NCBI RefSeq assembly: GCF_007829875.1 | Contig: NZ_VIWV01000001.1 | Span: 3,442,501-3,506,500 of the forward strand | Direction: 5' to 3' | DNA from: Streptomyces capillispiralis | GTDB taxonomy: Bacteria; Actinomycetota; Actinomycetes; Streptomycetales; Streptomycetaceae | Length of the DNA stretch: 64,000 nucleotides | Shown: one piece after another, positions 1 to 7,586 of the stretch | How the letters are laid out: each line of letters starts with the position of its first letter | Numbering within the stretch: the first letter of the stretch is position 1 | Notes under the pieces: generated by a model | Seen by the model: only the letters and a program-made list of their open reading frames with translations | Databases searched by the model: none | Told to the model about the DNA's origin: nothing | Program-made: the position numbers and the translations under genes

Positions 1-2313
1 CACGCGCGGGTGCACGCCCTCGCGGTGCAGGAGCAGCAGCGCGAGCGCCTCGTGCAGCAGGGCGCTGCGCTCGCCGTCCGGGGTGTCGAGCCCGATGATC
101 TCGTACGGTCCGACCAGGCGCGCGTACACGGCGGGCCGCCCCTGCTCGCTGATGTCGACGAGGAACGGCGGGGTGTTGGCGGGTCCGTCGGGGTCGCGGT
201 CGGGGTCGGCGTCGACGAACAGCTCGACGACGGCGCGCTGCTGGGCGGCGGGCAGGAGCTGGGCGTCGAGTTCGAGGCCGAGCAGCGGGGCGAGCAGCTT
301 GCCCTCGCCGGTGATCTCCATCTCCCAGGCGGCGCCGGGCAGATGGCCGCTGTCGGTGCCGACGAGGTAGCCGATGCCCAGGCGGCTCGCGTCGGCGGCG
401 AGTTCGGCGAGGGTGACGGCGTCCTCGGCGGACGGCTGGGCGGCGAGCAGGACGAGGTGCGGGGCCCAACGGGTGTGCTGGGCGGGGCCGGTGCGGCCGG
501 TGAGCACGGAGTCGTGCCCGGCGGCGCCGAGCGCGCCGCGCCGCTGCCGTGTCTCGGCCTCCATCGTCTCGATGAGCGCCTCGATGCCGTCGAGGTGCCG
601 CAGCCGGTTGGGGGCGAGCGGGGCCAGGTCCTCGCCGAAGCCGACGAGGGTGATGGTCATGCGGTCCGACCACCCGTTGGTGGCCAGCTCGGCGGCGACG
701 GAGGCGAACACGGCGGCCCGGTCGGCCTCGGCGCCGCTCAGCGAGACGAGGCCGGGGACCGACTCCAGGTTGAGCAGCAGCCGGGAGTCGTCCATGGTGC
801 CGAGGCTGACGAGGCCCGGGTAGGGGGCGGCGGTGTCGACGTCCTCGTACCGGCCCGCGTCGTCCTTGGCGAGCGTCCAGAACGTCTCGTCCTGCCCGGT
901 CCGCCAGGGCGCCGGCGGCTTCCCGGACGGCTGGGCGAGCTGGAGGTGCAGATCGCCGCCGCTGAGCCAGGCCGCGTAGACGGTGGGCAGCGGACGGGAC
1001 TCGCGGGCCAGCGACGCGGCGAGCCCGCGCAGCGACCGGTCGAGCAGGCGTACGCCCTCGGGGTCGGCGCCGACCAGCAGCGCGTCCTGCACGTCCTGGG
1101 CGTCCCCGGCCGGTGTGGGCGGCTCCATCCCGCGCCGCCCGCCGATGCCGGCGAACGCCGACTGCCACAGCGCCTGCCGGCGGCGGTGCCCGAGCGCGCC
1201 GAGGAGGCCGGCGGCGAGCAGCGGCGCGGCGAGGAGGGCCTCGGGAAGACCGAAGGAGGACGAGTCGGAGGAGGAGCCGGCGGCGGGGGTGGCGTGCTGC
1301 CGGTCGGGCTGCCGGTGGCCGGCGTCGTCGGTGGCGGGCGCGGGCCGCTGCTCGGGCACGGACACCTGGGCGGCGCCTTCGCCGCCGCCCTGGGCGTGGT
1401 CGCCGGTCCTGGCGTAGTCGTCGATCTGCTGCCGCACCTCGGGCGAGACCTCGGGGGCCTCGTCGGGCATCTCCACGAGGTCGCCGCCGCGCGCGTCGCC
1501 GGGCATCTCCATGATCCAGCCGGGCCGGATGAGGCTGGCCTCGGAGAGCTTGGAACCGTCGGGCTGGGCGCGGTCCTTGTTGAGCTCGAAGATCTCCTTG
1601 TACCGGCGTCCGTCACCGAGGTGCCGCTCGGCGATCTCCCACAGGGAGTCGTGGTGGCGCCCCTCCGGCGGCTGGATCCGGTAGAACTTCGTGTCGCCCT
1701 GCTGCCGGGCGCTGCTGCCGCCCGCCGCTTCGGCGTGGGAGGCCTGCTCGGCGAGGGCGGCGGCGGCACCGGCGGCCTGCTCCTGCTGCTGGGCGAAGAG
1801 GCCGGGGGTCTGCTGGGCGGCGGCCACGGCGGGCCGCTGGTTCCCCTCCAGGCCCTGCCCGAGCTGGCTCAGTCCCGGGGTGAAGCTCGCCGCGGTGGCG
1901 CCGACGAGCAGCAGCGCGGCGACGAGTTGACGGGCGAGCAGCTGACTCGGCCCGGCCCCCGGCACCCGTCCCGGCACGCCCACGCCGGACAGGGCGGCCT
2001 TCATCTCCACGAGCACGCAGGCGGTGAACTGGGCCCAGGCGAGCCAGACCACGAAGGTCAGGATGCTCACGAAGGTCGAGACGGAGATGTCCTGCTTGAG
2101 CCATTCCATCGGCTCGAACGTGCTGGGAAGCGGCCACCCGGCCCATACCGCCAGCGCGAGCGGCACTCCGACGAGCAGCACGAGCAGCGCCACGAAGGCG
2201 AGGAACGCCTTGAGGAAGTCCCCGAACGTCCGCTGCCGCACCCGCACCGGCTGCGGCGTCCGGTTCCTCGGAGCCGTCGAGCTGGACGAGCTGGAACTGC
2301 GGCGTCGCGGCAT
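1..2313 (-). CDS. Membrane LysM / BTAD-type regulator (partial, C-terminus outside window)
   Basis: The reading frame is open from ATG at 2313 to the window edge (771 codons), so the C-terminus is missing. Three hydrophobic segments lie near residues 34-57, 80-103 and 127-148. A LysM-like domain follows at about 210-265 (SLWEIAERHLGDG, then FELNKD), and a fourth hydrophobic segment near 345-368 ends in an arginine cluster. After a long alpha/beta region the last visible residues (ARLVGPYEIIGLDTP) look like the start of a winged-helix/BTAD module of AfsR/SARP type. Large Streptomyces proteins of this architecture usually neighbour Tad loci, as here. The BTAD assignment is inferred because that domain is cut off. 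Confidence 0.75.
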   Translation of the reverse strand, partial: MPRRRSSSSSSSTAPRNRTPQPVRVRQRTFGDFLKAFLAFVALLVLLVGVPLALAVWAGWPLPSTFEPMEWLKQDISVSTFVSILTFVVWLAWAQFTACVLVEMKAALSGVGVPGRVPGAGPSQLLARQLVAALLLVGATAASFTPGLSQLGQGLEGNQRPAVAAAQQTPGLFAQQQEQAAGAAAALAEQASHAEAAGGSSARQQGDTKFYRIQPPEGRHHDSLWEIAERHLGDGRRYKEIFELNKDRAQPDGSKLSEASLIRPGWIMEMPGDARGGDLVEMPDEAPEVSPEVRQQIDDYARTGDHAQGGGEGAAQVSVPEQRPAPATDDAGHRQPDRQHATPAAGSSSDSSSFGLPEALLAAPLLAAGLLGALGHRRRQALWQSAFAGIGGRRGMEPPTPAGDAQDVQDALLVGADPEGVRLLDRSLRGLAASLARESRPLPTVYAAWLSGGDLHLQLAQPSGKPPAPWRTGQDETFWTLAKDDAGRYEDVDTAAPYPGLVSLGTMDDSRLLLNLESVPGLVSLSGAEADRAAVFASVAAELATNGWSDRMTITLVGFGEDLAPLAPNRLRHLDGIEALIETMEAETRQRRGALGAAGHDSVLTGRTGPAQHTRWAPHLVLLAAQPSAEDAVTLAELAADASRLGIGYLVGTDSGHLPGAAWEMEITGEGKLLAPLLGLELDAQLLPAAQQRAVVELFVDADPDRDPDGPANTPPFLVDISEQGRPAVYARLVGPYEIIGLDTPDGERSALLHEALALLLLHREGVHPRV

Positions 2314-2509
2314 GGCGGGAGTCCTGGGTGTGTGGGAGGGGAGTCACTTGGGCCTGGAGAGATCTTATTGACTCGCACGGACTCCGTCGAAGGCCTGTGC
2401 CGGGCCCTGTCGGGCCCGACGGTCGCCGCGGCATGTCCGCCCGCCACCGTCACGCCGGTCGCGGAAACCTGTCCGGCCTCCGGTGACCGCGAGCGTCCAG
2501 GAGGTCCGG

Positions 2510-3025
2510 TCAGCGACCGCTGACGCCGGGGCGGGGTTCGATCGTCCAGTGGTTGCTGCGCAGCAGCCGGCCGGCGAAGGTCACGTCCCGTTGGCCGAGG
2601 AGGGTGAAGCCGAGGGTGCGGCAGATGCCGTTGGAGGGCGCGTTGCCGACCGCGGGGAAGGCGTGGACGAGCCCCCAGCGGCCGTCCTCGGCGGCCATCC
2701 CGAGCAGCGTGCGCACGGCGCGCTTGCCCAGGCCCTGCCCCTGGTGGGCGGGCAGCACCATCCAGCCGATCTCCGAGACGCGCTGCCCGCCGTCGTCGTG
2801 GGACCGCAGTGTCACGGTGCCGGCGACGACGGACGGGGCGGCTCCCTCGGGGACGATCATCTTCGTCCAGGCGGTGTCCTCAGCGGCTCGGCGGACATCG
2901 TGCTCGACCTTCGCCCGCATGCCGTCGCGCGGCAGCGGACCGCCGAGGTCCCTCATCATGACGGGGTCGCAGCGCATCCGGACGTAGGCGTCGACGTCGT
3001 CGGGTGTGACATCCCTCAGCAGCAC
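2510..3025 (-). CDS. GNAT family N-acetyltransferase
   Basis: A 171-residue protein of RimJ/RimL-like GNAT type. The acetyl-CoA loop is visible as VLPAHQGQGLGKRAVRTLL (about residues 91-109), preceded by the strand EIGWMV and followed by the usual FAVGNAPSN-type helix (here FPAVGNAPSNGICRTLGF). The substrate cannot be read from the sequence. It is a single gene, and an inverted repeat (GTCAGCG-AC-CGCTGAC) overlaps its 3' end near 2509-2525. The 196 bases between it and the LysM/BTAD gene hold no gene that I can see. Confidence 0.85.
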   Translation of the reverse strand: MLLRDVTPDDVDAYVRMRCDPVMMRDLGGPLPRDGMRAKVEHDVRRAAEDTAWTKMIVPEGAAPSVVAGTVTLRSHDDGGQRVSEIGWMVLPAHQGQGLGKRAVRTLLGMAAEDGRWGLVHAFPAVGNAPSNGICRTLGFTLLGQRDVTFAGRLLRSNHWTIEPRPGVSGR

Positions 3026-3154
3026 CGCGGACCCTTCTGCCGGTCATCGGACTTCCCGTGTGCGCACGCACTCGTTATTCAGTATGTCGGTGTCGGACGC
3101 CATCGGTGGTGCATTCGGAAATGCCCCCGAAGGCAAGGGGGAGAAAAGGGGAAA

Positions 3155-3222
3155 GGGGCGGGAAGCGGCCCGCCCCTCGATGGTGCCGGTGGACCCCGGA
3201 CGGGGAAAGTCCGGGGCCCACC
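3155..3222 (-). terminator. Two stacked hairpins downstream of the RiPP-like gene
   Basis: Two strong hairpins follow the stop codon of the small gene at 3256. The first (3189-3221) pairs GTGG-A-CCCCGGAC with GTCCGGGG-C-CCAC, 12 of 13 positions, around a GGGGAAA loop. The second (3155-3176) pairs GGGGCGGG with CCCGCCCC around a 6-base loop. There is no clear T-run, which is common for Streptomyces terminators. Confidence 0.6.
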
Positions 3223-3255
3223 TCACGCGCTGTCAGTGAATGTCGGCAGCGGTGC

Positions 3256-3498
3256 TCAGACCGACGTGGTGTGCACGTGGCCGTCGCCCGCGATGCCGCC
3301 CGGGGTCACCGAGCCGCCGACACCGGCGCACACGGAGAGCGGGCCCACCTCGGCGTACGCGCCCACACCGGCGGAGCCACCGGCGGTGGTGACGGCCACG
3401 GCGGCGTCGAGGCCGGCGGAGACCGACTGACCGCCGGACACGGCGTCCAGGTCGGCGTCGGAGATTTCGGCCGTTTCGACCTGCGAGGCGAAGTTCAT
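3256..3498 (-). CDS. Small RiPP-precursor-like peptide (type A2 lantipeptide-like leader)
   Basis: An 80-residue peptide. The ATG at 3498 is chosen because GGAAAGG lies about 8 bases upstream; the frame stays open further upstream but codes for nothing recognisable. The first 23 residues end in the acidic double-glycine leader motif EISDADLDAVSGG, as in precursors cut by peptidase-containing transporters or modified by LanM-type enzymes. The remainder (about 57 residues) is small-residue-rich and Gly/Ala/Val/Ser/Thr-heavy, with a single Cys (SVCAGVGG). With one cysteine, a classical multi-ring lanthipeptide is unlikely. No modifying enzyme, protease or dedicated transporter lies nearby. It may be an orphan precursor or a leader-bearing small secreted protein. 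Confidence 0.6.
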   Translation of the reverse strand: MNFASQVETAEISDADLDAVSGGQSVSAGLDAAVAVTTAGGSAGVGAYAEVGPLSVCAGVGGSVTPGGIAGDGHVHTTSV

Positions 3499-3651
3499 GG
3501 CTGGCCTTTCCATTCGTAGCAAGGAATGCAGCGGCGGGGAGTTCGCCGGACGCCCGGAACCGGGACTCACTCCGACGAGCCGTGCGCACTGATCAAAGCA
3601 CGCATGCGAACAGCCGACCAGTGGCGCGCAGTTGACGCGCACTGCCTCAGC

Positions 3652-3693
3652 GTCACCGAATTCATCAGTGTGGCAATACGGTCACGGAATTCA
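3652..3693. promoter_or_regulatory. Near-identical 13-bp direct repeats upstream of the RiPP-like gene
   Basis: GTCACCGAATTCA (3652-3664) and GTCACGGAATTCA (3681-3693) are 12/13 identical and start 29 bases apart. They lie 150-195 bases upstream of the RiPP-like start codon, inside the 384-base gap (3499-3882) that follows the Tad operon. The spacing of almost three helical turns would suit two protomers binding one face. Role as an operator is an inference; nothing else is recognisable in this gap. Confidence 0.35.
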
Positions 3694-3882
3694 CCGCGGC
3701 CTTCACGCTACCCACCGGTTCACGGAGCCGGCGGCGACCGGCGGGCGCCGTTCCCGGCGACTGCTCACCGCACGCCGTGGGTTCCTCCCGGTTCAGGTCC
3801 CTTTCCGTACGACCTCGCGGTGAACGGTGTGCAGGTCCGAGGGATTTTTCGGGACGGCGCGCCGGTGACACTTCCGGGGGCG

Positions 3883-4344
3883 TCAGCCCACCTCGTTCTC
3901 CGCGACGGCCTGCCCGTGGACCACCACGTCGCCGCCGTAGAACATGCCCGTGAAGACCGGCGCGTAGGTCAACTGCACCTCTACTTCCACGGCTTGGGCG
4001 TTGGCGGCGACGCAGTGGGTGGCCGCGACGTCCGGGCCGGACAGGTCCATCTCCCGGGCGAACGCCTTCACCCGGGCGTCACAGTTCTCGTAGTTGATCG
4101 GCGCGGGGCCGCCCTCGTTGTCGTAGAGGGCCTCGCGGTCGATGTCCTGGGCGGCGTAGCGCGCGGCCTGCTCCGCGATGTCGGCCGCCCGCTCCCGCTT
4201 GGAGATGGACATGCCGCCGTCGATGACGAAGGCCGACAGGGAGAGGAAGACGAGCGCGAAGACGATGACCGCGCCGGCGCCCGAGCCGCGGTCGTCCAGG
4301 CGCCCACGGCGGTCCGACAGCCAGCTGTGGATGCGCGCGCTCAC
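3883..4344 (-). CDS. TadG-like / Rv3654c-like pilus-locus membrane protein
   Basis: A 153-residue protein with one N-terminal transmembrane helix (about residues 23-44, GAVIVFALVFLSLSAFVIDGG) followed by KRERAADIAEQAARYAAQ, the typical start of the putative Flp pilus-assembly TadE/G-like family (helicase/secretion-neighbourhood TadE-like in Actinobacteria). The rest is predicted to be exported. Its start overlaps the end of the upstream gene by 4 bases (ATGA-type), and it is the last gene of the Tad operon. Confidence 0.75.
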   Translation of the reverse strand: MSARIHSWLSDRRGRLDDRGSGAGAVIVFALVFLSLSAFVIDGGMSISKRERAADIAEQAARYAAQDIDREALYDNEGGPAPINYENCDARVKAFAREMDLSGPDVAATHCVAANAQAVEVEVQLTYAPVFTGMFYGGDVVVHGQAVAENEVG

Positions 4345-4799
4345 GCCGTCCTCCGGTACGGGTCCAGCGGGGAGCTGAAGCTCGCGGACAGGGTCGTCGG
4401 GATGTCCAGGCCCAGCATGGCGAGCCCCCGCACCTCGCAGCTCACCTCGACGGTGAAGAAGGTGTCCGGCTCGAAGCCCGGGCTGGTCTGACGGACGGTC
4501 ACCGGACCCGCGCAGACGTCGTCCAGGTTCGCCTCCGCCGCCGCACGTGCCTCGGCCATCGCCGTACCGTGGTCCTTCTGGATGGAGCCGGCGCGCGCCG
4601 CGTCCCGGGCGGCGCCGTCCAGCGCGCCGCGTCCGTCGACCAGTTGCCCGAAGCCCACCAGCACCAGGATGAAGAGGATCATCACCGGCGCGAGGATGAC
4701 CACCTCGACGGTGGACAGCCCCCGGTCCCGGTCCCGCTTCCGGTCCTGGTCGTGGCCGTCGGCCGGCGGGGTCCGTCCGCCGAAGACGGAGAGGTCCAT
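4341..4799 (-). CDS. TadE-like pseudopilin
   Basis: A 152-residue protein. Residues 27-55 (GLSTVEVVILAPVMILFILVLVGFGQLVD) form the TadE signature: a short charged leader, then a glutamate inside the hydrophobic stretch (STVE), which resembles the prepilin-peptidase site of pseudopilins. A pair of cysteines lies in the exported part (VCAGP and VSCEV). The ATG immediately follows the TAG stop of the preceding gene, with GAGGGGGAG as ribosome-binding site inside that gene, so translation is probably coupled. Confidence 0.8.
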   Translation of the reverse strand: MDLSVFGGRTPPADGHDQDRKRDRDRGLSTVEVVILAPVMILFILVLVGFGQLVDGRGALDGAARDAARAGSIQKDHGTAMAEARAAAEANLDDVCAGPVTVRQTSPGFEPDTFFTVEVSCEVRGLAMLGLDIPTTLSASFSSPLDPYRRTA

Positions 4800-5249
4800 C
4801 TAGTTCTCCCCCTCCTGCACGAACCGCTCCACCGGCCCCATCGACTCCGCGTGCACCGTCAGGTCCAGCCCGGGGAACACCGTCGGGATGCGTGCCGTGA
4901 TCTCCACGCCCACCGTGTTCTGCTCCGGCTGGAGCATCCGCACGTCCGCACCCAGCACCAGCTGCGGTCCCAGTTGCCGGATGTAGCTGTCCACCACGTC
5001 CCGCGCCTCGCCGCGCCAGCCGCCCGGCTGGTCGTGGGCCGTCGCCCGCGCCTTGCGCGCGCCCGCCTGCGCCGCCGCCTGGGCGACGTGATCGGCGAAG
5101 AAGTACAGCGCGAACTGCACCGTGGCGAAGATCATGAAGAACAGGACGGGCGTGAGCAGCACGAACTCGATCGCGCTCATGCCGGAATCGCCGCGGGCGG
5201 AGGCGGCCTCCACCCGTCGGCGTACCCAGCGGCGTACGCGCACCGACAT
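4800..5249 (-). CDS. TadE/TadF-like pseudopilin
   Basis: 149 residues from the ATG at 5249; the frame is open upstream but that stretch overlaps the pilin gene in another frame. A basic N-terminus is followed by GDSGMSAIEFVLLTPVLFFMIFATVQFALYFF, the TadE-type pseudopilin motif with conserved Glu in the hydrophobic segment (about residues 21-53). It is probably processed by a prepilin peptidase that is not encoded in this window. It sits between the pilin and the next TadE gene; the three are tightly packed. Confidence 0.78.
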   Translation of the reverse strand: MSVRVRRWVRRRVEAASARGDSGMSAIEFVLLTPVLFFMIFATVQFALYFFADHVAQAAAQAGARKARATAHDQPGGWRGEARDVVDSYIRQLGPQLVLGADVRMLQPEQNTVGVEITARIPTVFPGLDLTVHAESMGPVERFVQEGEN

Positions 5250-5272
5250 CCCCGTAGCAGCGGTGACCGCGG

Positions 5273-5524
5273 TCAGCAGGTCTTGCCCGCGTCCGCGCCC
5301 TTGATGCAGTCGCCGACCTTGTTGGCGCCCTCGCTCAGCGCGGCGTTGATGATGGCGGCCACGACACCGACGATCGCGACGACGACCGCGGAGATGATGA
5401 CCCACTCGACGGCGGACGCGCCGCGGTCCAGCTCGCCGGAGCGGGCGCGCTCCACGCGGGCCCGCAGGAAGGTGACCAGGAAGTCCACGGCGGGGATGCC
5501 GGTGTGCAAGGTACGTCCGTTCAT
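5273..5524 (-). CDS. Flp/Fap-type pilin-like small membrane protein
   Basis: An 83-residue protein with a ~35-residue basic leader ending in RG, followed by ASAVEWVIISAVVVAIVGVV, the class IVb (Flp) prepilin pattern: cleavage after Gly, with Glu at position +5 of the mature peptide. The mature part is about 48 residues, with Cys73 and Cys83 near the C-terminus that could form a disulfide. It is likely the major pilin of the locus. It lies between tadC and the pseudopilins, as in other actinobacterial Tad clusters. Confidence 0.8.
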   Translation of the reverse strand: MNGRTLHTGIPAVDFLVTFLRARVERARSGELDRGASAVEWVIISAVVVAIVGVVAAIINAALSEGANKVGDCIKGADAGKTC

Positions 5525-5609
5525 GACGCGTTGTCCTCTCGAATTCGGTTCACGGAAGGTCTGACGTACGGTTCACGGTCCGCGGTTCGCGCACCACCGG
5601 TCATGGAGC

Positions 5610-6536
5610 TCACACCTGGAACACCCGCATCGCCGCGGGGAAGATCAGGAACACCAGGAACCCCGCGCACAGCAGCAGCTGCGCCACGAGCATCGACTGG
5701 GACTTCTCACCCGCGCTGCCCTCGATCTCGGCGAGTTCGCGGTGCCGCATGGTCTCGGCGCGCGAGGCGAGGGACTCCCGCACCTTGGCGCCGTCGTCGG
5801 CGACCAGCGCCAGCGAGGCGGAGAGGTCCTTCAGCTCCTCCACGCCCAGCTCCTCCCCGAGCTGCCCCAGCGCCTGCCACTGGCTGATGCCGGTGATCCG
5901 GGCGTCGGCGAGGGCGTTGCGGATGCGGTGGGTGGCCCAGCCGTCGGACACCTCGGCCGCCGCCATCAGCGCCTCCGGCAGACCCCGGCCGCCGGCCAGG
6001 CTCATCGACACCAGGTCCAGGTACGCGCCGATCACCCGGCGCAGGTCGCGCCGCTTCTCGGCGGCGTCCCGGCGCACCTCCAGGTCGGGCAGGAAGAAGA
6101 ACAGCGCCGCGCACAGCAGGGCGAGCCAGACCGGGATGATCGGGCTCCGGCCGACCCCGAGCGTGAAGACGATCGCGAAGAGGAACGGGCCGAAGAACAG
6201 GCCCGCGACCGCCAGCAGCACCTTGGTCGCCAGGAACTTCTCCCAGCTGCGGCCCAGCACCGCCAGGTCCGCCCGCAGCGAGCGCTGCTCCCAGCCCTGC
6301 TGCAGGTAGAACTCGGCGACGCGCGCGCCCACTTCGCCCCGCAGCGTGCCGAGGCGGCCGGTGTCCCGCTCCGTGCGCGCCGACTGGTACGCCGTCCCGC
6401 GCGCCCGCATCGCGTCGATGCGGGCGACCTGGGCGAGCGCACTGCGCTTGGTGGGCATCAGCGCGCGGACAAGGACGTAGATCCCCAGTCCGATGACCGC
6501 GCCGACGGCCACCGGCATCGTCAGGTCGTCACTCAC
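5610..6536 (-). CDS. TadC-like type II secretion F-domain protein
   Basis: 308 residues from a GTG at 6536 that overlaps the stop of the upstream tadB (GTGA). Hydrophobic segments lie near residues 8-25, 107-130, 134-152 and at the extreme C-terminus (LVAQLLLCAGFLVFLIFPAAM). The central part (YLDLVSMSLAGGRGLPEALMAAAE, later LGVEELKDLSASLALVADDG and ESLASRAETMRHRELAEIE) is the T2SSF/GspF domain that makes the inner-membrane platform for the TadA ATPase. Confidence 0.88.
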   Translation of the reverse strand: MSDDLTMPVAVGAVIGLGIYVLVRALMPTKRSALAQVARIDAMRARGTAYQSARTERDTGRLGTLRGEVGARVAEFYLQQGWEQRSLRADLAVLGRSWEKFLATKVLLAVAGLFFGPFLFAIVFTLGVGRSPIIPVWLALLCAALFFFLPDLEVRRDAAEKRRDLRRVIGAYLDLVSMSLAGGRGLPEALMAAAEVSDGWATHRIRNALADARITGISQWQALGQLGEELGVEELKDLSASLALVADDGAKVRESLASRAETMRHRELAEIEGSAGEKSQSMLVAQLLLCAGFLVFLIFPAAMRVFQV

Positions 6537-7579
6537 CGGCGTACCCCCTCGTCCTGCGGAAGCGGCGTCTGTTGCGGCACGGCGGCGCCGGGATCGCGCG
6601 GCCGGACGAACTGGACCGCAGGCTCGTCGCGCACCAGGAAGCGTTCGGGCGTCTCGATGGTGGACAGCTTGCGCAGCCACCAGAAGCCGAGCGCGAACAG
6701 CCCGCAGACACAGGCGAGGACGAGTTGCCCGACCGGTGTGCCGTACGGCTCGACGAAATCGCGGTTGAAGACGGACAGGCCGAGGACGAACGCGATCGAC
6801 ACGGCGACGACGATCTGCACCGACCGCCGGGTGGAGGCGCGCTGCGCCATCACGCGCTGCCGCATGTCCACCTCCTCGCGCGCCGACTTGGCGAGCGCGC
6901 CGAGGACCTGCCGCAGACCCGGGCCGCGCAGCCGCGCGTTGAGGATGAGGGCGGCGACGATGATGTCGGCGGAGGCGTCGTCGATCTCGTCGGCGAGCTG
7001 CTGGAGCGCGTCGGGCAGCGGGGTGCGCGAGCGCAGCCGGTCGACGAGCGCGTCGAGGTGCGGGCGCAGCACCGGTGCGGCGGCGCGGGCGGACGCCGGG
7101 ATGGCCTGCTCCAGGCCCACCGCGCCGGCGATGGTGTCGCGCAGTGACTCGGTCCAGGAGGCCAGCGCCTCCACCCGCCGCATCGCGGCCCGTTCCTCGG
7201 CGGCGCCGCCGAAGAGGCGGTCCCAGAAGAAGACGAGGACGGCGGCGGCGATGCCGGCGACCATCCAGCGGGTCAGCAGCAGCACGACGAGGCCGACGAT
7301 CGCGGCGAGGGAGCCGCGCCGCCCGGCGAACCGGATCAGCTCGTTCGCGCGCTCGCCGGCCTTCTGCCGCTCGTGCTCGGGCTTGGCGGGCAGTCCGCGT
7401 ACGGCGACGGCGAGCAGGGCGAGCCCGCCGCCGACGGCGACGCCGCAGGCGAGCGCGTACAGGACGGTGGTGGAGAACAGTCCGCCCATGGAGCCGAGCG
7501 AGCCGAGGTCGGTGGTCGCGGACACCTGGGTCACGGGAGTCGCCTGAGTCACTTCTGTCACTTGGGTCACAGGGTGCAC
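6533..7579 (-). CDS. TadB-like type II secretion F-domain protein
   Basis: 348 residues starting at GTG 7579, 7 bases after the tadA stop, with GGGGGTGAG as ribosome-binding site. Hydrophobic segments lie near residues 36-62, 94-118 and 248-296. The T2SSF domain (WTESLRDTIAGAVGLEQAIPASA to LGALAKSAREEVDMRQRVMAQR) fills the middle. It pairs with TadC as the second platform protein. The N-terminus begins with Thr/Val/Gln-rich repeats of TQVTEVTQATPVTQV type, so the true start could be internal (for example at MGGLFS). Confidence 0.85.
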   Translation of the reverse strand: MHPVTQVTEVTQATPVTQVSATTDLGSLGSMGGLFSTTVLYALACGVAVGGGLALLAVAVRGLPAKPEHERQKAGERANELIRFAGRRGSLAAIVGLVVLLLTRWMVAGIAAAVLVFFWDRLFGGAAEERAAMRRVEALASWTESLRDTIAGAVGLEQAIPASARAAAPVLRPHLDALVDRLRSRTPLPDALQQLADEIDDASADIIVAALILNARLRGPGLRQVLGALAKSAREEVDMRQRVMAQRASTRRSVQIVVAVSIAFVLGLSVFNRDFVEPYGTPVGQLVLACVCGLFALGFWWLRKLSTIETPERFLVRDEPAVQFVRPRDPGAAVPQQTPLPQDEGVRR

Positions 7580-7586
7580 CGGCGGC

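Noticed and set aside
10..2523. A long open frame on the plus strand opposite the LysM/BTAD gene
   Set aside because: It mirrors codon bias of the minus-strand gene; the product is Gly/Arg/Ala/Val low-complexity with no recognisable domain.
3499..3642. An N-terminal extension of the RiPP-like gene
   Set aside because: The extension has no family resemblance and would disrupt the leader; the ATG at 3498 has a clear ribosome-binding site.
3665..3871. A small minus-strand frame between the Tad operon and the RiPP-like gene
   Set aside because: Arg/Pro-rich product, no ribosome-binding site, no motif.
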